From Rufibacter immobilis (lineage in GTDB: Bacteria; Bacteroidota; Bacteroidia; Cytophagales; Hymenobacteraceae), in contig NZ_RJJE01000017.1 in assembly GCF_003721565.1 (NCBI RefSeq), positions 1,290,636 to 1,354,635 of the forward strand: 64,000 nt of DNA, in the 5' to 3' direction. The notes below the pieces were generated by a model. The model had not been told where the DNA came from, did not search any database, and was given only the letters and a program-made list of their open reading frames with translations. Made by a program: the position numbers and the translations under genes. Below are positions 51,437 to 60,568 of the stretch, in pieces. The number at the start of each line of letters is the position of its first letter. Positions within the stretch are counted from its first letter, which is position 1.

Positions 51437-52789
51437 TTAGAGATTTAACAGGACATGCGCCACCAGAAAATAGACGGCCAGCCCTAACAGGTCATTGGCG
51501 GTGGTAATGAACGGCCCGGCGGCCACGGCGGGGTTAATTCCGTATTTATCCAGAATCATGGGCGTTACCGTACCCATGAACGAGGCTAACAGCACCACAC
51601 TGAACAAAGCCACGGCCACTACCACAGACAAAGTAAACTGCACCCCAAACAGGATATTAAAACCCAGCACCAGACCAGACATGACCAATCCGTTAATAAT
51701 GGCCACCAATAGTACTTTCACAATCCGGGAGGTGAAGTTGTCAAACAAGACGGTTTTGTTGGCCAGCGTCTGAATAATGATGGACGAGGACTGGATGCCT
51801 ACGTTGCCACCGGTGGCGGTGATAAGCGGCGTGAACATAGCCAGCGCCGGGATCACAGAAATATCGCCTTCAAAAAGCCCGATGAAACGGGCGCCCAACA
51901 GACCGCCTACCATGCCCACCATCAGCCAGGGCAGCCGCGCGCGCGAAAGCCGGAACACGCTGTCATCTTCCTCAATGTTCTCGGTGATACCCGTCATGAG
52001 CTGCCTGCTCAGTTCGGCTTGCTCCTGAATCACATCAATCACGTCGTCAATGGTGATGCGGCCCAGCAATCGGCCCTGGATGTTGACCACCGGAATAGCG
52101 TCCAAATCATACTTCTGCATGACCGTGGCCACCTCCTGCTCATCTTTGTAAGACTCAATGGAAATCACATCGGGGTCGTAGACTTTGGAGATGGGAGTCT
52201 CATCGCCGCAAAGAATGAGGGTTTTCATGCTCAGGCGCCCCACCAGTTTGTCGCGTTCGTCCACCACGTAAATGGCGTAGACTTTCTCCACGTCCTCGGC
52301 CTGGCGTCTTATTTCATCAATACATTGCCCTACGCGCCAGTTAATGTTCACTTTGATCAACTCCTTTGCCATGAGACCTCCGGCGCAGTCTTCGTCATAG
52401 TGCAAGAGGTCAATAATATCGGCTACATGCTCCTGGTCTTCCAGCAGGGCTATGATTTCCTCTTTGCGCTGCACCGGCTGCTCATTGAGCAAATCCACGG
52501 CATCATCAGAGTCCATTTCGCCAATGTAGCGGGCAATCTCCTCGGTGGTGAAATTCTTGAGGAAATTGGTGCGCACGTCAGAGTCCAGGTCGCTCAGGAT
52601 TTCAGCGCCCACATCGGGCGGCAGCACGTCCATCACGTATTTGCTTTGCTCCGTGTTGAGCTCGTACAAAACGGTGGTGATGTCTACCGCATACATTTCC
52701 TCCATGTTGGAGAGAATGAACTCAGCGTCGCGGCGCTCAATGGCGTCTTCTATCTGGGCAATGAACTCGCGGGTAATTTCAGACTGCAT
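51437..52789 (-). CDS. mgtE: magnesium transporter MgtE
   Basis: A 450-aa Mg2+ channel/transporter. The N-terminal domain (about 1-130, with DVGAEILSDLDSDVRTNFLK) senses Mg2+, two CBS domains follow (about 130-250, KVYDPDVISIESYKDEQEVA), then five membrane helices. The pore region includes TATGGNVGIQSSSII, with conserved TGGN and Asp in the last helix (NDLLGLAVYFLVA). Its start overlaps the end of rsmA by 11 bp, so they are co-transcribed. No Mg2+ riboswitch is visible upstream; the leader is coding. Confidence 0.92.
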   Translation of the reverse strand: MQSEITREFIAQIEDAIERRDAEFILSNMEEMYAVDITTVLYELNTEQSKYVMDVLPPDVGAEILSDLDSDVRTNFLKNFTTEEIARYIGEMDSDDAVDLLNEQPVQRKEEIIALLEDQEHVADIIDLLHYDEDCAGGLMAKELIKVNINWRVGQCIDEIRRQAEDVEKVYAIYVVDERDKLVGRLSMKTLILCGDETPISKVYDPDVISIESYKDEQEVATVMQKYDLDAIPVVNIQGRLLGRITIDDVIDVIQEQAELSRQLMTGITENIEEDDSVFRLSRARLPWLMVGMVGGLLGARFIGLFEGDISVIPALAMFTPLITATGGNVGIQSSSIIIQTLANKTVLFDNFTSRIVKVLLVAIINGLVMSGLVLGFNILFGVQFTLSVVVAVALFSVVLLASFMGTVTPMILDKYGINPAVAAGPFITTANDLLGLAVYFLVAHVLLNL

Positions 52790-53561
52790 GCTGCTGGATC
52801 AGGAGGGTCAGGTGAATGAAATCTTCTACGGAAAGTTGCTCCGCCCTTTTATCGAAAACCGGTTGCTGCGTCACCTCGGCCGGCAGGCCGAAGGGCTTGA
52901 GGCAGTTCCGAAGGGTTTTACGGCGCGTCCCGAAACTGGTCTTCACTACGCTGAAAAACAGTTTCTCGTCGCAGGGCAGCTGGGTCACCTCATTGCGCGT
53001 TAACCGCACCACCGCGCTTTTCACCTTGGGCGGCGGGTTAAACACGTGCTCGTGCACCGTGAACAGGTACTCTATAGAATAAAACGCCTGCAAAAGCACA
53101 CTCATGATGCCGTATGTCTTGGAACCGTGCGGGGCGGCAATACGCTCAGCCACTTCTTTCTGGATCATGCCCACCACTTCCGGCACCTGATCACGGTGCT
53201 CCAGCACTTTGAAGAAGATCTGGCTGGAGATGTTGTAGGGAAAATTGCCTATGATGGCGAACGGTCCGGTAAAGAGCGTTTTCAGATCGGTTTTCAGAAA
53301 ATCGGCAAAAAGCACACGCCCCTCCAGCTGCGGAAAATGCTCGTTGAGCCAGGCAATGGATTCGCGGTCAATGTCTACCACGGTAGTTTTATAGGCAGGG
53401 TTCTGCGCCAGGTATTGCGTGAGCACCCCCATGCCGGGCCCTACCTCCAACACCTCCCGCACCCCCTTGGGAAGCTGCAGGGCCTCCACAATCTTCTGGG
53501 CAATGTTGAGGTCTGTGAGGAAGTGCTGACCTAGGTGTTTCTTGGGTTGGACGGGCTTCAC
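52779..53561 (-). CDS. rsmA: 16S rRNA dimethyladenosine transferase RsmA (KsgA)
   Basis: Dimethylates two adjacent adenines near the 3' end of 16S rRNA during small-subunit maturation. The 260-aa protein has PKKHLGQHFLTDLNIAQKIV at its N-terminus, VLEVGPGMGVLTQYLAQ (SAM-binding) and the catalytic IGNFPYNISSQIFF (NxPY type). The longest frame starts at 53612, but that start lies before the -7 element at 53600-53607. The GTG at 53561 gives a transcribed and family-like N-terminus. It heads the leftward rsmA-mgtE-dehydrogenase operon and diverges from pepA. Confidence 0.92.
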   Translation of the reverse strand: MKPVQPKKHLGQHFLTDLNIAQKIVEALQLPKGVREVLEVGPGMGVLTQYLAQNPAYKTTVVDIDRESIAWLNEHFPQLEGRVLFADFLKTDLKTLFTGPFAIIGNFPYNISSQIFFKVLEHRDQVPEVVGMIQKEVAERIAAPHGSKTYGIMSVLLQAFYSIEYLFTVHEHVFNPPPKVKSAVVRLTRNEVTQLPCDEKLFFSVVKTSFGTRRKTLRNCLKPFGLPAEVTQQPVFDKRAEQLSVEDFIHLTLLIQQHAV

Positions 53562-53599
53562 TGGTTTTCGGTTTCCGTTTGTTAAGGCTATATTGCAGC

Positions 53600-53607
53600 C
53601 AAAGATA
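53600..53607 (-). promoter_or_regulatory. Bacteroidota -7 element for rsmA
   Basis: TATCTTTG on the minus strand, 9 bp from the pepA start on the other strand. A near-consensus TATATTG at 53589 faces pepA, so the two promoters overlap. Confidence 0.6.
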
Positions 53608-53615
53608 CACATCTT

Positions 53616-55052
53616 ATGCGCACAGAACTGACTTACTCCGCAACATTACCGGCAAATACCAGCACCGCCGTGCTCGTGCCGGGCCGGGATCAACTCCCCG
53701 TAGAGCTTTTCTCCGCCGATGAACTGAACTACATCAACCGCCAACTGGAGCTGAAAAGCACCTTGGTATCTCTTAATAAATACACGCACCAGCTGTACCT
53801 GCTGCTCACTGAGCCTAAAAAGAAGGAAACACAAACGCAGGAGGCCCTCCGTAAAGCCGGACACGCCCTCCAGCAGCGCCTCCTCGCGGATAAGGTTGAA
53901 AACGTGGTGCTGTTAGACGGTGCCGACGGGGAAGCCGCTCTCTATGTAGCCGAAGGATTGGTGCTGAGCAATTACTCTTTCCAACGGTATAAAACGGAGA
54001 AAGCCACACCGCCCTGCCTCAAGACGGTGACCATTACAGGCGTGGGCGTTACCCAAACCCAGGTAATGGAGCTTTCCCACTTATTGGAGGCGGTCTACCA
54101 AACCCGCGACCTCATCAACACTCCGCCTAATATGCAGACCGCTAGCATGCTGAGTGATCAGATTCAGGAGATGCTGCAAGGGTCTGGCGTGGAAGTGGAA
54201 GTACTGGACCAGGTACAGATCCAGTCCCTGAAAATGGGCGGTTTGCTCAGTGTGAACCAAGCCTCAGATGAATCGGCTACCTTTAATATATTAGAGTGGA
54301 AACCAGCCAACGCCACCAATGCGCAACCCGTGATCTTGGTGGGCAAAGGCGTGGTCTATGATACCGGTGGGCTCAGCCTGAAACCTACGCCCAACTCCAT
54401 GGACTACATGAAATCAGACATGTCTGGCGCCGCCGCCGTGGCGGGCACTTTGTATGCCCTGGCCAAGAATGAAGTGCCCCTGCACGTCATCGGGCTTATC
54501 CCGGCCACCGACAATCTGATCAGCGGCAAAGGGTTCGCCCCCGGCGATGTCATTACCATGCACAGCGGCCACACCGTGGAGGTGCTGAACACCGATGCCG
54601 AAGGTCGCCTGATTCTGGCCGATGCCCTGCACTTTGCCAAACGGTATAATCCAGCTCTGGTGATTGACATAGCCACGCTTACCGGAGCCGCAGCCAGGGC
54701 CATCGGTCGGGAGGGTATTGCCATGATGGGCACTGCCGATGACCTGCTGAAAACCGACCTGAAGCTGGCCGGGGAAATGGCCCATGAGCGCCTGGTGGAG
54801 TTCCCGCTTTGGGAAGAGTACCAAGACCACCTCAAATCTGAGATCGCGGACCTGAAGAACATCGGCGGAGCCGAAGCGGGCGCCATCTCAGCGGGCAAGT
54901 TCCTGGAGTTCTTCACCAACTACCCCTGGATTCACCTGGACATTGCCGGCACCGCTTACCTGCTCAGCCCAGATTCTTACCGCGGCAAACATGCCACCGG
55001 GAGCAGCGTACGGCTGCTGTACCACTTCCTTACTTCGCAAGCCACCGCTTAA
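53616..55052 (+). CDS. pepA: leucyl aminopeptidase (M17 family)
   Basis: Hexameric metallo-aminopeptidase of 478 aa that trims N-terminal residues from peptides in the cytoplasm. The M17 active site is clear: VGKGVVYDTGGLSLKPTPNS (metal and catalytic Lys), then DNLISGKGFAPGDVITMHSG, and the signature NTDAEGRLILADALHF. The C-terminal part ends with HLDIAGTAYLLSP. The N-terminal domain is less conserved, as usual. pdxA starts 3 bp after its stop, so they form an operon. Its promoter overlaps that of rsmA. Confidence 0.92.
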   Translation: MRTELTYSATLPANTSTAVLVPGRDQLPVELFSADELNYINRQLELKSTLVSLNKYTHQLYLLLTEPKKKETQTQEALRKAGHALQQRLLADKVENVVLLDGADGEAALYVAEGLVLSNYSFQRYKTEKATPPCLKTVTITGVGVTQTQVMELSHLLEAVYQTRDLINTPPNMQTASMLSDQIQEMLQGSGVEVEVLDQVQIQSLKMGGLLSVNQASDESATFNILEWKPANATNAQPVILVGKGVVYDTGGLSLKPTPNSMDYMKSDMSGAAAVAGTLYALAKNEVPLHVIGLIPATDNLISGKGFAPGDVITMHSGHTVEVLNTDAEGRLILADALHFAKRYNPALVIDIATLTGAAARAIGREGIAMMGTADDLLKTDLKLAGEMAHERLVEFPLWEEYQDHLKSEIADLKNIGGAEAGAISAGKFLEFFTNYPWIHLDIAGTAYLLSPDSYRGKHATGSSVRLLYHFLTSQATA

Positions 55053-55055
55053 CCA

Positions 55056-56063
55056 ATGGACCAAAGAACTAAACCTAGAATAGGAATCACCATAGGAGAT
55101 GTTGCCGGCATTGGTCCGGAAGTAATCTTAAAAACCCTCCTGGATAACCGGGTGCTGCACTTTTGCGCGCCGGTCATTTACGGAACTGCGGCAGCCCTAA
55201 ACCACTACCGCAAGCTTTTGAACCTGGAGAACTTTACTTTTCAGACGGTACAGGGTTTTGACCAACTGCACCCCAAGAAAGTGAGCGTCATCAACTGCCT
55301 GGAAGAGGAGATGGAGTTCACGCCCGGCTCCCCTACTGCCGCCACCGGCACCCTGGCCCGCACCGCTCTCCTGCGTGCCGCCCAGGATTTGAAGGACGGT
55401 CACCTCCAAGCGGTGGTCACAGCCCCCATTGACAAAGACAACACCCAGGGCGAAGGTTTCCAGTTTCCGGGCCATACAGAGTTCTTCACCACCTACTTTG
55501 ACGCCCCCGAAAGCCTCATGTTCCTGGTGGCCGAAGGATTCAGAGTGGCCACCGTGACGGGGCACCTGCCGCTCAAAGAGGTAGCCAACCGCCTTACCCC
55601 GGAGCTGCTTATCAGAAAGCTCACCATCCTGGACAACTCCCTGCGGCGCGACTTTGGGATACAGAAACCGAAAATTGCGGTGCTGGGCCTTAATCCACAC
55701 GCCGGCGAGAACGGACTTTTGGGCACTGAGGAGACCGAAATAGTGATTCCGGTCATTGAGCAGCTGAAAAACAAGGGCAACCTGGTCTTCGGTCCCTTCC
55801 CCGCCGATGGTTTCTTTGGCACGCGCAGCTATCAGAAATTTGACGCTACGCTGGCTTTATACCATGACCAGGGCCTTATCCCGTTCAAGACCATCGCGTT
55901 TGAGCGGGGCGTGAACTTCACGGCAGGTCTGCCCATTGTGCGCACCTCGCCAGACCACGGCACCGCCTATGACATTGCCGGGCAGAACCGGGCAGATGAA
56001 ACCTCGTTCAGGGAAGCGTTGTTTGCCGCCATTGATATTCTACGGGCCAGAGCCAACGCATAG
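55056..56063 (+). CDS. pdxA: 4-hydroxythreonine-4-phosphate dehydrogenase
   Basis: Oxidises 4-phospho-hydroxythreonine with NAD in the DXP-dependent pathway to pyridoxal phosphate. The 335-aa metal-dependent protein has IGITIGDVAGIGPEVILKTL at the start, FQFPGHTEFFTTYF (metal His), LGLNPHAGENGLLGTEE and YHDQGLIPFKTIAFERGVNF. All are PdxA hallmarks. Four PLP enzymes are encoded elsewhere in this window. Palindromic copies 31 and 32 follow it. Confidence 0.94.
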   Translation: MDQRTKPRIGITIGDVAGIGPEVILKTLLDNRVLHFCAPVIYGTAAALNHYRKLLNLENFTFQTVQGFDQLHPKKVSVINCLEEEMEFTPGSPTAATGTLARTALLRAAQDLKDGHLQAVVTAPIDKDNTQGEGFQFPGHTEFFTTYFDAPESLMFLVAEGFRVATVTGHLPLKEVANRLTPELLIRKLTILDNSLRRDFGIQKPKIAVLGLNPHAGENGLLGTEETEIVIPVIEQLKNKGNLVFGPFPADGFFGTRSYQKFDATLALYHDQGLIPFKTIAFERGVNFTAGLPIVRTSPDHGTAYDIAGQNRADETSFREALFAAIDILRARANA

Positions 56064-56067
56064 GAGC

Positions 56068-56115
56068 TTTTTACGTAGGGGCTGTTTTTAGAAAAACAGC
56101 CCCTAAACGTAAAAA
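56068..56115. repeat. palindromic element copy 31 (extended, left arm short)
   Basis: TTTTTACGTAGGGGCTG is paired with CAGCCCCTAAACGTAAAAA. The left arm has lost two or three bases (GTAGG for GTTTAGG), yet the outer flanks TTTTTACG/CGTAAAAA still pair. Confidence 0.85.
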
Positions 56116-56169
56116 ACAACAGATGAAATGTCTTTAGCACAGCTATCTTCCTCAGAATGAACTAGTGCT

Positions 56170-56205
56170 GTTTTAAGGCTGTTTTGAGAAAAGGAGCCGC
56201 TAAAC
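56170..56205 (+). repeat. palindromic element copy 32 (asymmetric)
   Basis: GTTTTAAGGCTGTTTTG then AGAAAAGGAGCCGCTAAAC, 55 bp after copy 31. Confidence 0.8.
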
Positions 56206-56264
56206 GGCTAATGACTAACCCTCGCAAAAAAGGCAATTGTATTTTATAATTCAGATATTTCTGC

Positions 56265-56272
56265 TAATTTTG
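56265..56272 (+). promoter_or_regulatory. Bacteroidota -7 element for the yceD-rpmF operon
   Basis: TAATTTTG, 23 bp before the GTG at 56296. Confidence 0.65.
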
Positions 56273-56295
56273 CGACTTGCAAAAAAAGAGGCAAC

Positions 56296-56850
56296 GTGAA
56301 GGAGATAAAAAAATACGATATCAACCTGGTACGACTGGGCAACAAAAGCCACAGCTACGAGTTTGAATTGGATGACCACTTCTTTGAGTTGTTCAGCCAG
56401 CAGTTAATCCATGGCGGCAACTTGAAGGCAGAGGTGGTGTTACACAAGTCTGAGCTTCTTTTGCAGTTTGATTTCCACATTGCGGGCAAGGTTCGCCTTA
56501 CCTGTGACCGGAGCTTAGAGGAATTTGAGTACCCGCTGGAAGTAAAACAAACCCTGCATGTGCGTTTTGGCCAGGAAGAAGTAGAACTGGATGAGAACGT
56601 GTTGCAGATCTTGCCGGAGACGCAGTACATCAACATTGCCCAGCACCTATATGACTACATTGGTCTGGCGGTGCCCATGAAGAAACTGCACCCCCGGTTT
56701 GTGGAAGAAGACCAAGACCTGGAGGATGACCCAGAGGCAGAAGGCCTCCTGATCTATTCCACCGGTTCTGACGGAGAAGAGGAGGACGACGATGACGATG
56801 AGGACGGTCCGCTGGACCCTCGCTTCGCCGCCCTTAAGAAGTTAAAATAG
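56296..56850 (+). CDS. yceD: DUF177 (YceD-like) protein
   Basis: A 184-aa protein of the DUF177/YceD family, whose gene sits before rpmF in most bacteria. YceD is implicated in 23S rRNA or ribosome maturation. It begins at a GTG (VKEIKKYDINLVRLGNKSHS), has VRLTCDRSLEEFEYPLEV and the family core TQYINIAQHLYDYIGLAVPM. A very acidic tail (EEEDDDDDEDG, about 167-177) precedes the ending. The usual cysteine pair is reduced to one Cys. First gene of an operon with rpmF, plsX and fabH. Confidence 0.85.
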   Translation: MKEIKKYDINLVRLGNKSHSYEFELDDHFFELFSQQLIHGGNLKAEVVLHKSELLLQFDFHIAGKVRLTCDRSLEEFEYPLEVKQTLHVRFGQEEVELDENVLQILPETQYINIAQHLYDYIGLAVPMKKLHPRFVEEDQDLEDDPEAEGLLIYSTGSDGEEEDDDDDEDGPLDPRFAALKKLK

Positions 56851-56881
56851 TTTTAAACCAATTTTGTAATAATTACCTGAG

Positions 56882-57076
56882 ATGGCACATCCAAAGCGAA
56901 AAATCTCCAAAACCAGAAGAGATAAGAGAAGAACGCATGACAAACTGACTCCAAAGGCGATTTCTATCTGCCCTAACACCGGAGAGGTACACCAGTATCA
57001 CAGAGCTTATGTGGTAGACGGTGATTTATACCACAAAGGGAAAGTGGCCATCAAAAATTATACCTCTGTTGCCTAA
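56882..57076 (+). CDS. rpmF: ribosomal protein L32
   Basis: A 64-aa basic large-subunit protein, starting [20 protein letters not shown] and continuing with [20 protein letters not shown]. Only one cysteine is present, so this is the zinc-free (C-minus) form. The order yceD-rpmF-plsX-fabH is strongly conserved across bacteria and links ribosome and lipid synthesis. It lies 31 bp after yceD. Confidence 0.95.
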   Translation: MAHPKRKISKTRRDKRRTHDKLTPKAISICPNTGEVHQYHRAYVVDGDLYHKGKVAIKNYTSVA

Positions 57077-57105
57077 TAAAGCTTGCCTGATCGGGCTTTA
57101 TTTTA
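57076..57105 (+). terminator. weak hairpin after rpmF
   Basis: AATAAAGC and GCTTTATT pair around a short GC stem, then TTAG. It could lower read-through into plsX. Confidence 0.45.
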
Positions 57106-57140
57106 GTTACTTGTAGGATAATTTACGAAATACGCTTTAC

Positions 57141-58082
57141 ATGAAAATAGCTCTGGATGCAATGGGCGGCGACTTCGCCCCCGACGCAGTTGTAGAAGGC
57201 GCACTTTTGGCAGCTGAGACATTAAAGGATGGATTTGAGATTTTCCTCATTGGGGATGAGAACACAATCCATTCACTCCTGCAAAAGCACGGCTACACCG
57301 GTTCCAGAGTAAAGGTTGTTCACGCATCCCAGGTAATTGGGATGGGTGAACACCCTACTAAAGCCCTCACCCAGAAACCAGATTCCAGCATTGCGGTAGG
57401 TTACGGCATGTTGGCATCCAAGAAGGTAGACGCCTTCTGCAGCGCCGGTAACACCGGCGCCATGCTAGTGGGCGCCGTCTTCAGCGTGAAACAGGTAGAG
57501 GGCATTCTGCGGCCGGCCCTGGCCAGCTTTATCCCCAAATTATCTGGGGGCTTGGGCGTACTACTGGATGTAGGCGCCATTGCCGACTGCAAGCCGGAGA
57601 TTCTGGAGCAGTTTGGCGAAATAGGTTCTATCTGCGCAGAGAATATCCTGGATATCAAAAACCCGCGCATAGGCCTCATGAACCTGGGAGAAGAGGAAGG
57701 CAAGGGAACCATGGTTACCCAGCCGGCCCACAAACTCCTCAAGGAAAACAAATCCATTAACTTTATCGGGAACATTGAAGGACGCGACCTGTTTAACGAC
57801 AAGGCCGATGTGATTGTATGTGACGGGTTCACCGGTAACGTGATTCTAAAAATGGCAGAGTCTATCTATGACATCCTGCTGGAGAAAAAGATCAAAGACC
57901 CTTTCTTTGACCGCTTCAACTATGAAGCGGTAGGTGGTAGCCCCATCTTGGGCGTGAACGGCAATGCCGTGATAGGGCACGGGGTTTCCAGCCCTACCGC
58001 TATCTGCAATATGCTGCACCTGGCCAATAAAATGGCTGAGTCGCACATTTCAGATAAACTGAAAAAATACTTCAGCGCCTAA
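57141..58082 (+). CDS. plsX: phosphate acyltransferase PlsX
   Basis: Makes acyl-phosphate from acyl-ACP for phospholipid synthesis, at the inner membrane surface. The 313-aa protein starts [20 protein letters not shown] and has [38 protein letters not shown] and [17 protein letters not shown], all typical. Its stop codon lies in a GCGCCTAAACG sequence that looks like an arm of the palindromic element but has no partner. fabH starts 37 bp later. Confidence 0.95.
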   Translation: MKIALDAMGGDFAPDAVVEGALLAAETLKDGFEIFLIGDENTIHSLLQKHGYTGSRVKVVHASQVIGMGEHPTKALTQKPDSSIAVGYGMLASKKVDAFCSAGNTGAMLVGAVFSVKQVEGILRPALASFIPKLSGGLGVLLDVGAIADCKPEILEQFGEIGSICAENILDIKNPRIGLMNLGEEEGKGTMVTQPAHKLLKENKSINFIGNIEGRDLFNDKADVIVCDGFTGNVILKMAESIYDILLEKKIKDPFFDRFNYEAVGGSPILGVNGNAVIGHGVSSPTAICNMLHLANKMAESHISDKLKKYFSA

Positions 58083-58119
58083 ACGTGCGCTCCTTCACCA
58101 GACAATCCTTCAGAACAAT

Positions 58120-59118
58120 ATGAGCAAAATTACCGCCGCGATCACCGGTGTGAGCGGATATGCCCCAGAGTATGTGTTAACCAACCAGGAGTTGGAGACA
58201 ATGGTAGAAACCAACGACGAATGGATCGTTAGCCGCACGGGCATCAAGGAAAGGCGCATCCTGAAGGGCGAAGACCAGGGAACATCGGCCATCGCCATTC
58301 CGGCGGTACTGGAGCTTCTCCAAAAAACCAACACCAAACCAGAGGAAGTAGATTTACTTATCTGCGCCACCACCACCCCAGACATGGTATTCCCGGCTAC
58401 GGCCAACATTATCTGCGCCGAGGTGGGTGCCGTAAACGCCTTTGGTTATGATTTACAGGCCGCCTGCTCCGGTTTCTTATTTGCCTTGAGCACCGGCGCC
58501 CAGTTTGTGGAGACTGGCAAGTATAAGAAAGTGGTTGTGGTAGGCGCTGATAAGATGTCTGCCATTGTAGACTATACAGACCGTGCTACCTGCATCATCT
58601 TCGGTGATGGTGGCGGCGCCGTGATGCTGGAACCCAACACCGAAGGCCTGGGCATTCAGGACAGCATCCTGAAGTCTGACGGCACCGGTGCTCAGTTCCT
58701 CCACATGAAAGCCGGTGGCAGCCGCAGACCAGCCACCGCAGAGACTGTGGCCCGCCGGGAGCATTACGCTTTCCAGGAAGGCCAGCAGGTATTCAAATTT
58801 GCCGTAAAGGGCATGGCCGATGTTTCTGCCGAAGTGATGGAGCGCAACAACCTCACCGCCGATGACATTGCCTGGTTAGTGCCTCACCAGGCCAACAAGC
58901 GCATCATTGACGCCACCGCCAACCGTATGGGCGTTGGTCCTGATAAAGTGATGCTCAACATCCAGAAATACGGCAACACCACCAGCGGTACTATCCCGCT
59001 GTGCCTGTGGGAGTACGAAAAACAGCTGAAGAAAGGCGACAACTTAGTGCTGGCTGCTTTTGGCGGCGGGTTCACCTGGGGTGCTATTTACCTGAAGTGG
59101 GCATATGATCCTAAGTAA
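58120..59118 (+). CDS. fabH: 3-oxoacyl-ACP synthase III (FabH)
   Basis: Starts fatty acid synthesis by joining an acyl-CoA to malonyl-ACP. The 332-aa thiolase-fold enzyme has the Cys-His-Asn triad: C116 in [13 protein letters not shown]256 in [10 protein letters not shown] and N286 in [11 protein letters not shown]. The N-terminal [18 protein letters not shown] is a FabH signature. In Bacteroidota such enzymes often accept branched primers; the substrate is not readable here. A nested terminator/promoter follows at 59154. Confidence 0.95.
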   Translation: MSKITAAITGVSGYAPEYVLTNQELETMVETNDEWIVSRTGIKERRILKGEDQGTSAIAIPAVLELLQKTNTKPEEVDLLICATTTPDMVFPATANIICAEVGAVNAFGYDLQAACSGFLFALSTGAQFVETGKYKKVVVVGADKMSAIVDYTDRATCIIFGDGGGAVMLEPNTEGLGIQDSILKSDGTGAQFLHMKAGGSRRPATAETVARREHYAFQEGQQVFKFAVKGMADVSAEVMERNNLTADDIAWLVPHQANKRIIDATANRMGVGPDKVMLNIQKYGNTTSGTIPLCLWEYEKQLKKGDNLVLAAFGGGFTWGAIYLKWAYDPK

Positions 59119-59153
59119 TCGCTTCGTTTTTAAGACAGTTTTCTAAAATGAAT

Positions 59154-59187
59154 AAAAAAATTCGGCTATCTTTGGCCGAATTTTTTT
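59154..59187 (+). terminator. terminator with a promoter in its loop, between fabH and efp
   Basis: A 13-bp stem (AAAAAAATTCGGC with GCCGAATTTTTTT) encloses exactly the 8-nt loop TATCTTTG, which is a perfect -7 element for efp. The T-run ends the fabH transcript. Confidence 0.8.
59167..59174 (+). promoter_or_regulatory. Bacteroidota -7 element for efp-accB
   Basis: TATCTTTG. Transcription would start near 59179, within the right arm of the terminator stem, so the efp mRNA would not contain the hairpin. Confidence 0.6.
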
Positions 59188-59241
59188 ATGTCAAAACGGG
59201 AAAAACCCGCCGACATCTTAAACCGAAACGCACACACAACT

Positions 59242-59805
59242 ATGGCAACCACCGCTGATTTCCGCAACGGGCTTTGCATTGAATTTAACGGCGATTTATG
59301 GCTCATCACTGAGTTTCAGCACGTGAAACCAGGTAAAGGACCAGCCTTTGTTCGTACCAAACTGAAGAATATCAAAACCGGTAAAGTAGTAGACAACACG
59401 TTTACCGCCGGTGTAAAAGTAACCACGGCTCGGGTGGAGCAGCGTCCGCACCAATTCATCTTCAAAGATGACTATGGCTACAATTTCATGGACCTGAACA
59501 ATTTTGAGCAGGTGACCTTGAACGAGAAGCTGGTTCCATTCGCAGACCTCATGAAAGAAGGCCAGGAAGTGACCATCCTTTTCCACGCTGAAACCGAGAC
59601 TCCGCTCACGGCTGAATTGCCTACCTACGTAGAGCTTACCATCACGTATACAGAGCCTGGCATCAAAGGAGACACTGCCACCAACGCTTCAAAACCAGCC
59701 ACCGTAGAAACCGGTGCTACTATCTCTGTCCCGCTGTTTATTGGGCAAGATGAAAAAATTAAGGTAGATACGCGTACCTATACCTACGCCGAACGAGTAA
59801 AATAG
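59242..59805 (+). CDS. efp: elongation factor P
   Basis: A 187-aa, three-domain, tRNA-shaped factor that relieves ribosome stalling at proline runs. It starts [17 protein letters not shown]; the loop lysine that contacts the peptidyl site is K32 in [16 protein letters not shown]. The domain III ending [14 protein letters not shown] is typical. A longer frame from 59188 adds 18 residues that do not match the family, so 59242 was chosen. accB follows 4 bp after the stop. No EpmA/EpmB-type modifying gene is adjacent. Confidence 0.94.
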   Translation: MATTADFRNGLCIEFNGDLWLITEFQHVKPGKGPAFVRTKLKNIKTGKVVDNTFTAGVKVTTARVEQRPHQFIFKDDYGYNFMDLNNFEQVTLNEKLVPFADLMKEGQEVTILFHAETETPLTAELPTYVELTITYTEPGIKGDTATNASKPATVETGATISVPLFIGQDEKIKVDTRTYTYAERVK

Positions 59806-59809
59806 AACT

Positions 59810-60301
59810 ATGAAAGCAAAGGAAATCCAAGAACTGATTGATTTCATCGCGAAATCAGGCCTGAATAAAGTGGACATTGAGACGGAAGAATTCAAAATCT
59901 CAGTGGAACGCGAAGCTAGCCAAAAAGTAAAATTCGTGTCTGGGGCTGCCCCTGCCGCGGCTCCGGCCCCTGCCCCACAGATTGCGGCTCCGGCACCACA
60001 ACCGGTTGCCGCAGCCGCTCCGGCTGCGCCAGCCCAGCCGGCTGCTGATGACACCAGCAAATACATCACCATCAAAGCGCCAATGATAGGCACGCTGTAC
60101 CGCTCTGCTAACCCAGAGTCCCCTGCCTTTGTAAACGTAGGTGATGAGGTGAAAAAAGGTCAGGTAATCTGCATCATTGAGGCCATGAAACTGTTCAATG
60201 AGATTGAATCTGAAGTTTCTGGCCGTATTGTGAAGGTGTTGGTAGACAATGCCTCCCCAGTGGAGTACGACCAGCCGTTGTTCTTGGTAGATCCCAGCTA
60301 A
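59810..60301 (+). CDS. accB: biotin carboxyl carrier protein of acetyl-CoA carboxylase
   Basis: A 163-aa subunit of acetyl-CoA carboxylase. An N-terminal helical part ([20 protein letters not shown]) is followed by an Ala/Pro linker (about 47-82) and a biotinyl domain with biotin lysine K127 in [14 protein letters not shown]. The thumb-containing [14 protein letters not shown] is present. It is tightly coupled to efp, 4 bp upstream, a pairing found in many bacteria. accC follows after a 267-bp gap full of repeats. Confidence 0.95.
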   Translation: MKAKEIQELIDFIAKSGLNKVDIETEEFKISVEREASQKVKFVSGAAPAAAPAPAPQIAAPAPQPVAAAAPAAPAQPAADDTSKYITIKAPMIGTLYRSANPESPAFVNVGDEVKKGQVICIIEAMKLFNEIESEVSGRIVKVLVDNASPVEYDQPLFLVDPS

Positions 60302-60340
60302 ATAATTATGAATTAAAAATTAAGAATTATGAATGAGCCT
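60302..60340. repeat. AATTAAAAATT-type repeat tract, left
   Basis: AATTATGAATTAAAAATTAA and following units, inverse to the tract at 60527-60562. Confidence 0.55.
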
Positions 60341-60408
60341 TCTCTTCATAATTCTTTAGTTTAAAGAACCTTTCTGGCTCTCACCTTCACCAGATAAATA
60401 AGTCATTG

Positions 60409-60476
60409 CTAGCGATGCTCCCCGCTTTTGGTTTTCTTTTCTAAAAAATAAGCCAGAAAACAGGGAGCATCACTAG
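60409..60476. repeat. palindromic element copy 33 (diverged core, paired flanks)
   Basis: The core (GCTTTTGGTTTTCTTTT with TAAGCCAGAAAAC) is diverged. The flanks CTAGCGATGCTCCC and GGGAGCATCACTAG still pair with one mismatch. Confidence 0.65.
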
Positions 60477-60526
60477 AATATAACCTAACAGTTTTGGTTG
60501 TGAAGGAATGAAAGACGGCTGGTTCT

Positions 60527-60562
60527 TCAATTTTTAATTCTTAATTTCTAATTCTTAATTAA
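60527..60562. repeat. AATTCTTAATT-type repeat tract, right (inverted)
   Basis: TCAATTTTTAATTCTTAATT and following units, immediately before the accC start. Confidence 0.55.
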
Positions 60563-60568
60563 AAAGAA

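Noticed and set aside
59188-59241. Upstream ATG extending EF-P by 18 residues
   Set aside because: EF-P proteins begin at [14 protein letters not shown] sequence. The extension has no counterpart, and its ATG lies only about 9 nt from the predicted transcription start.
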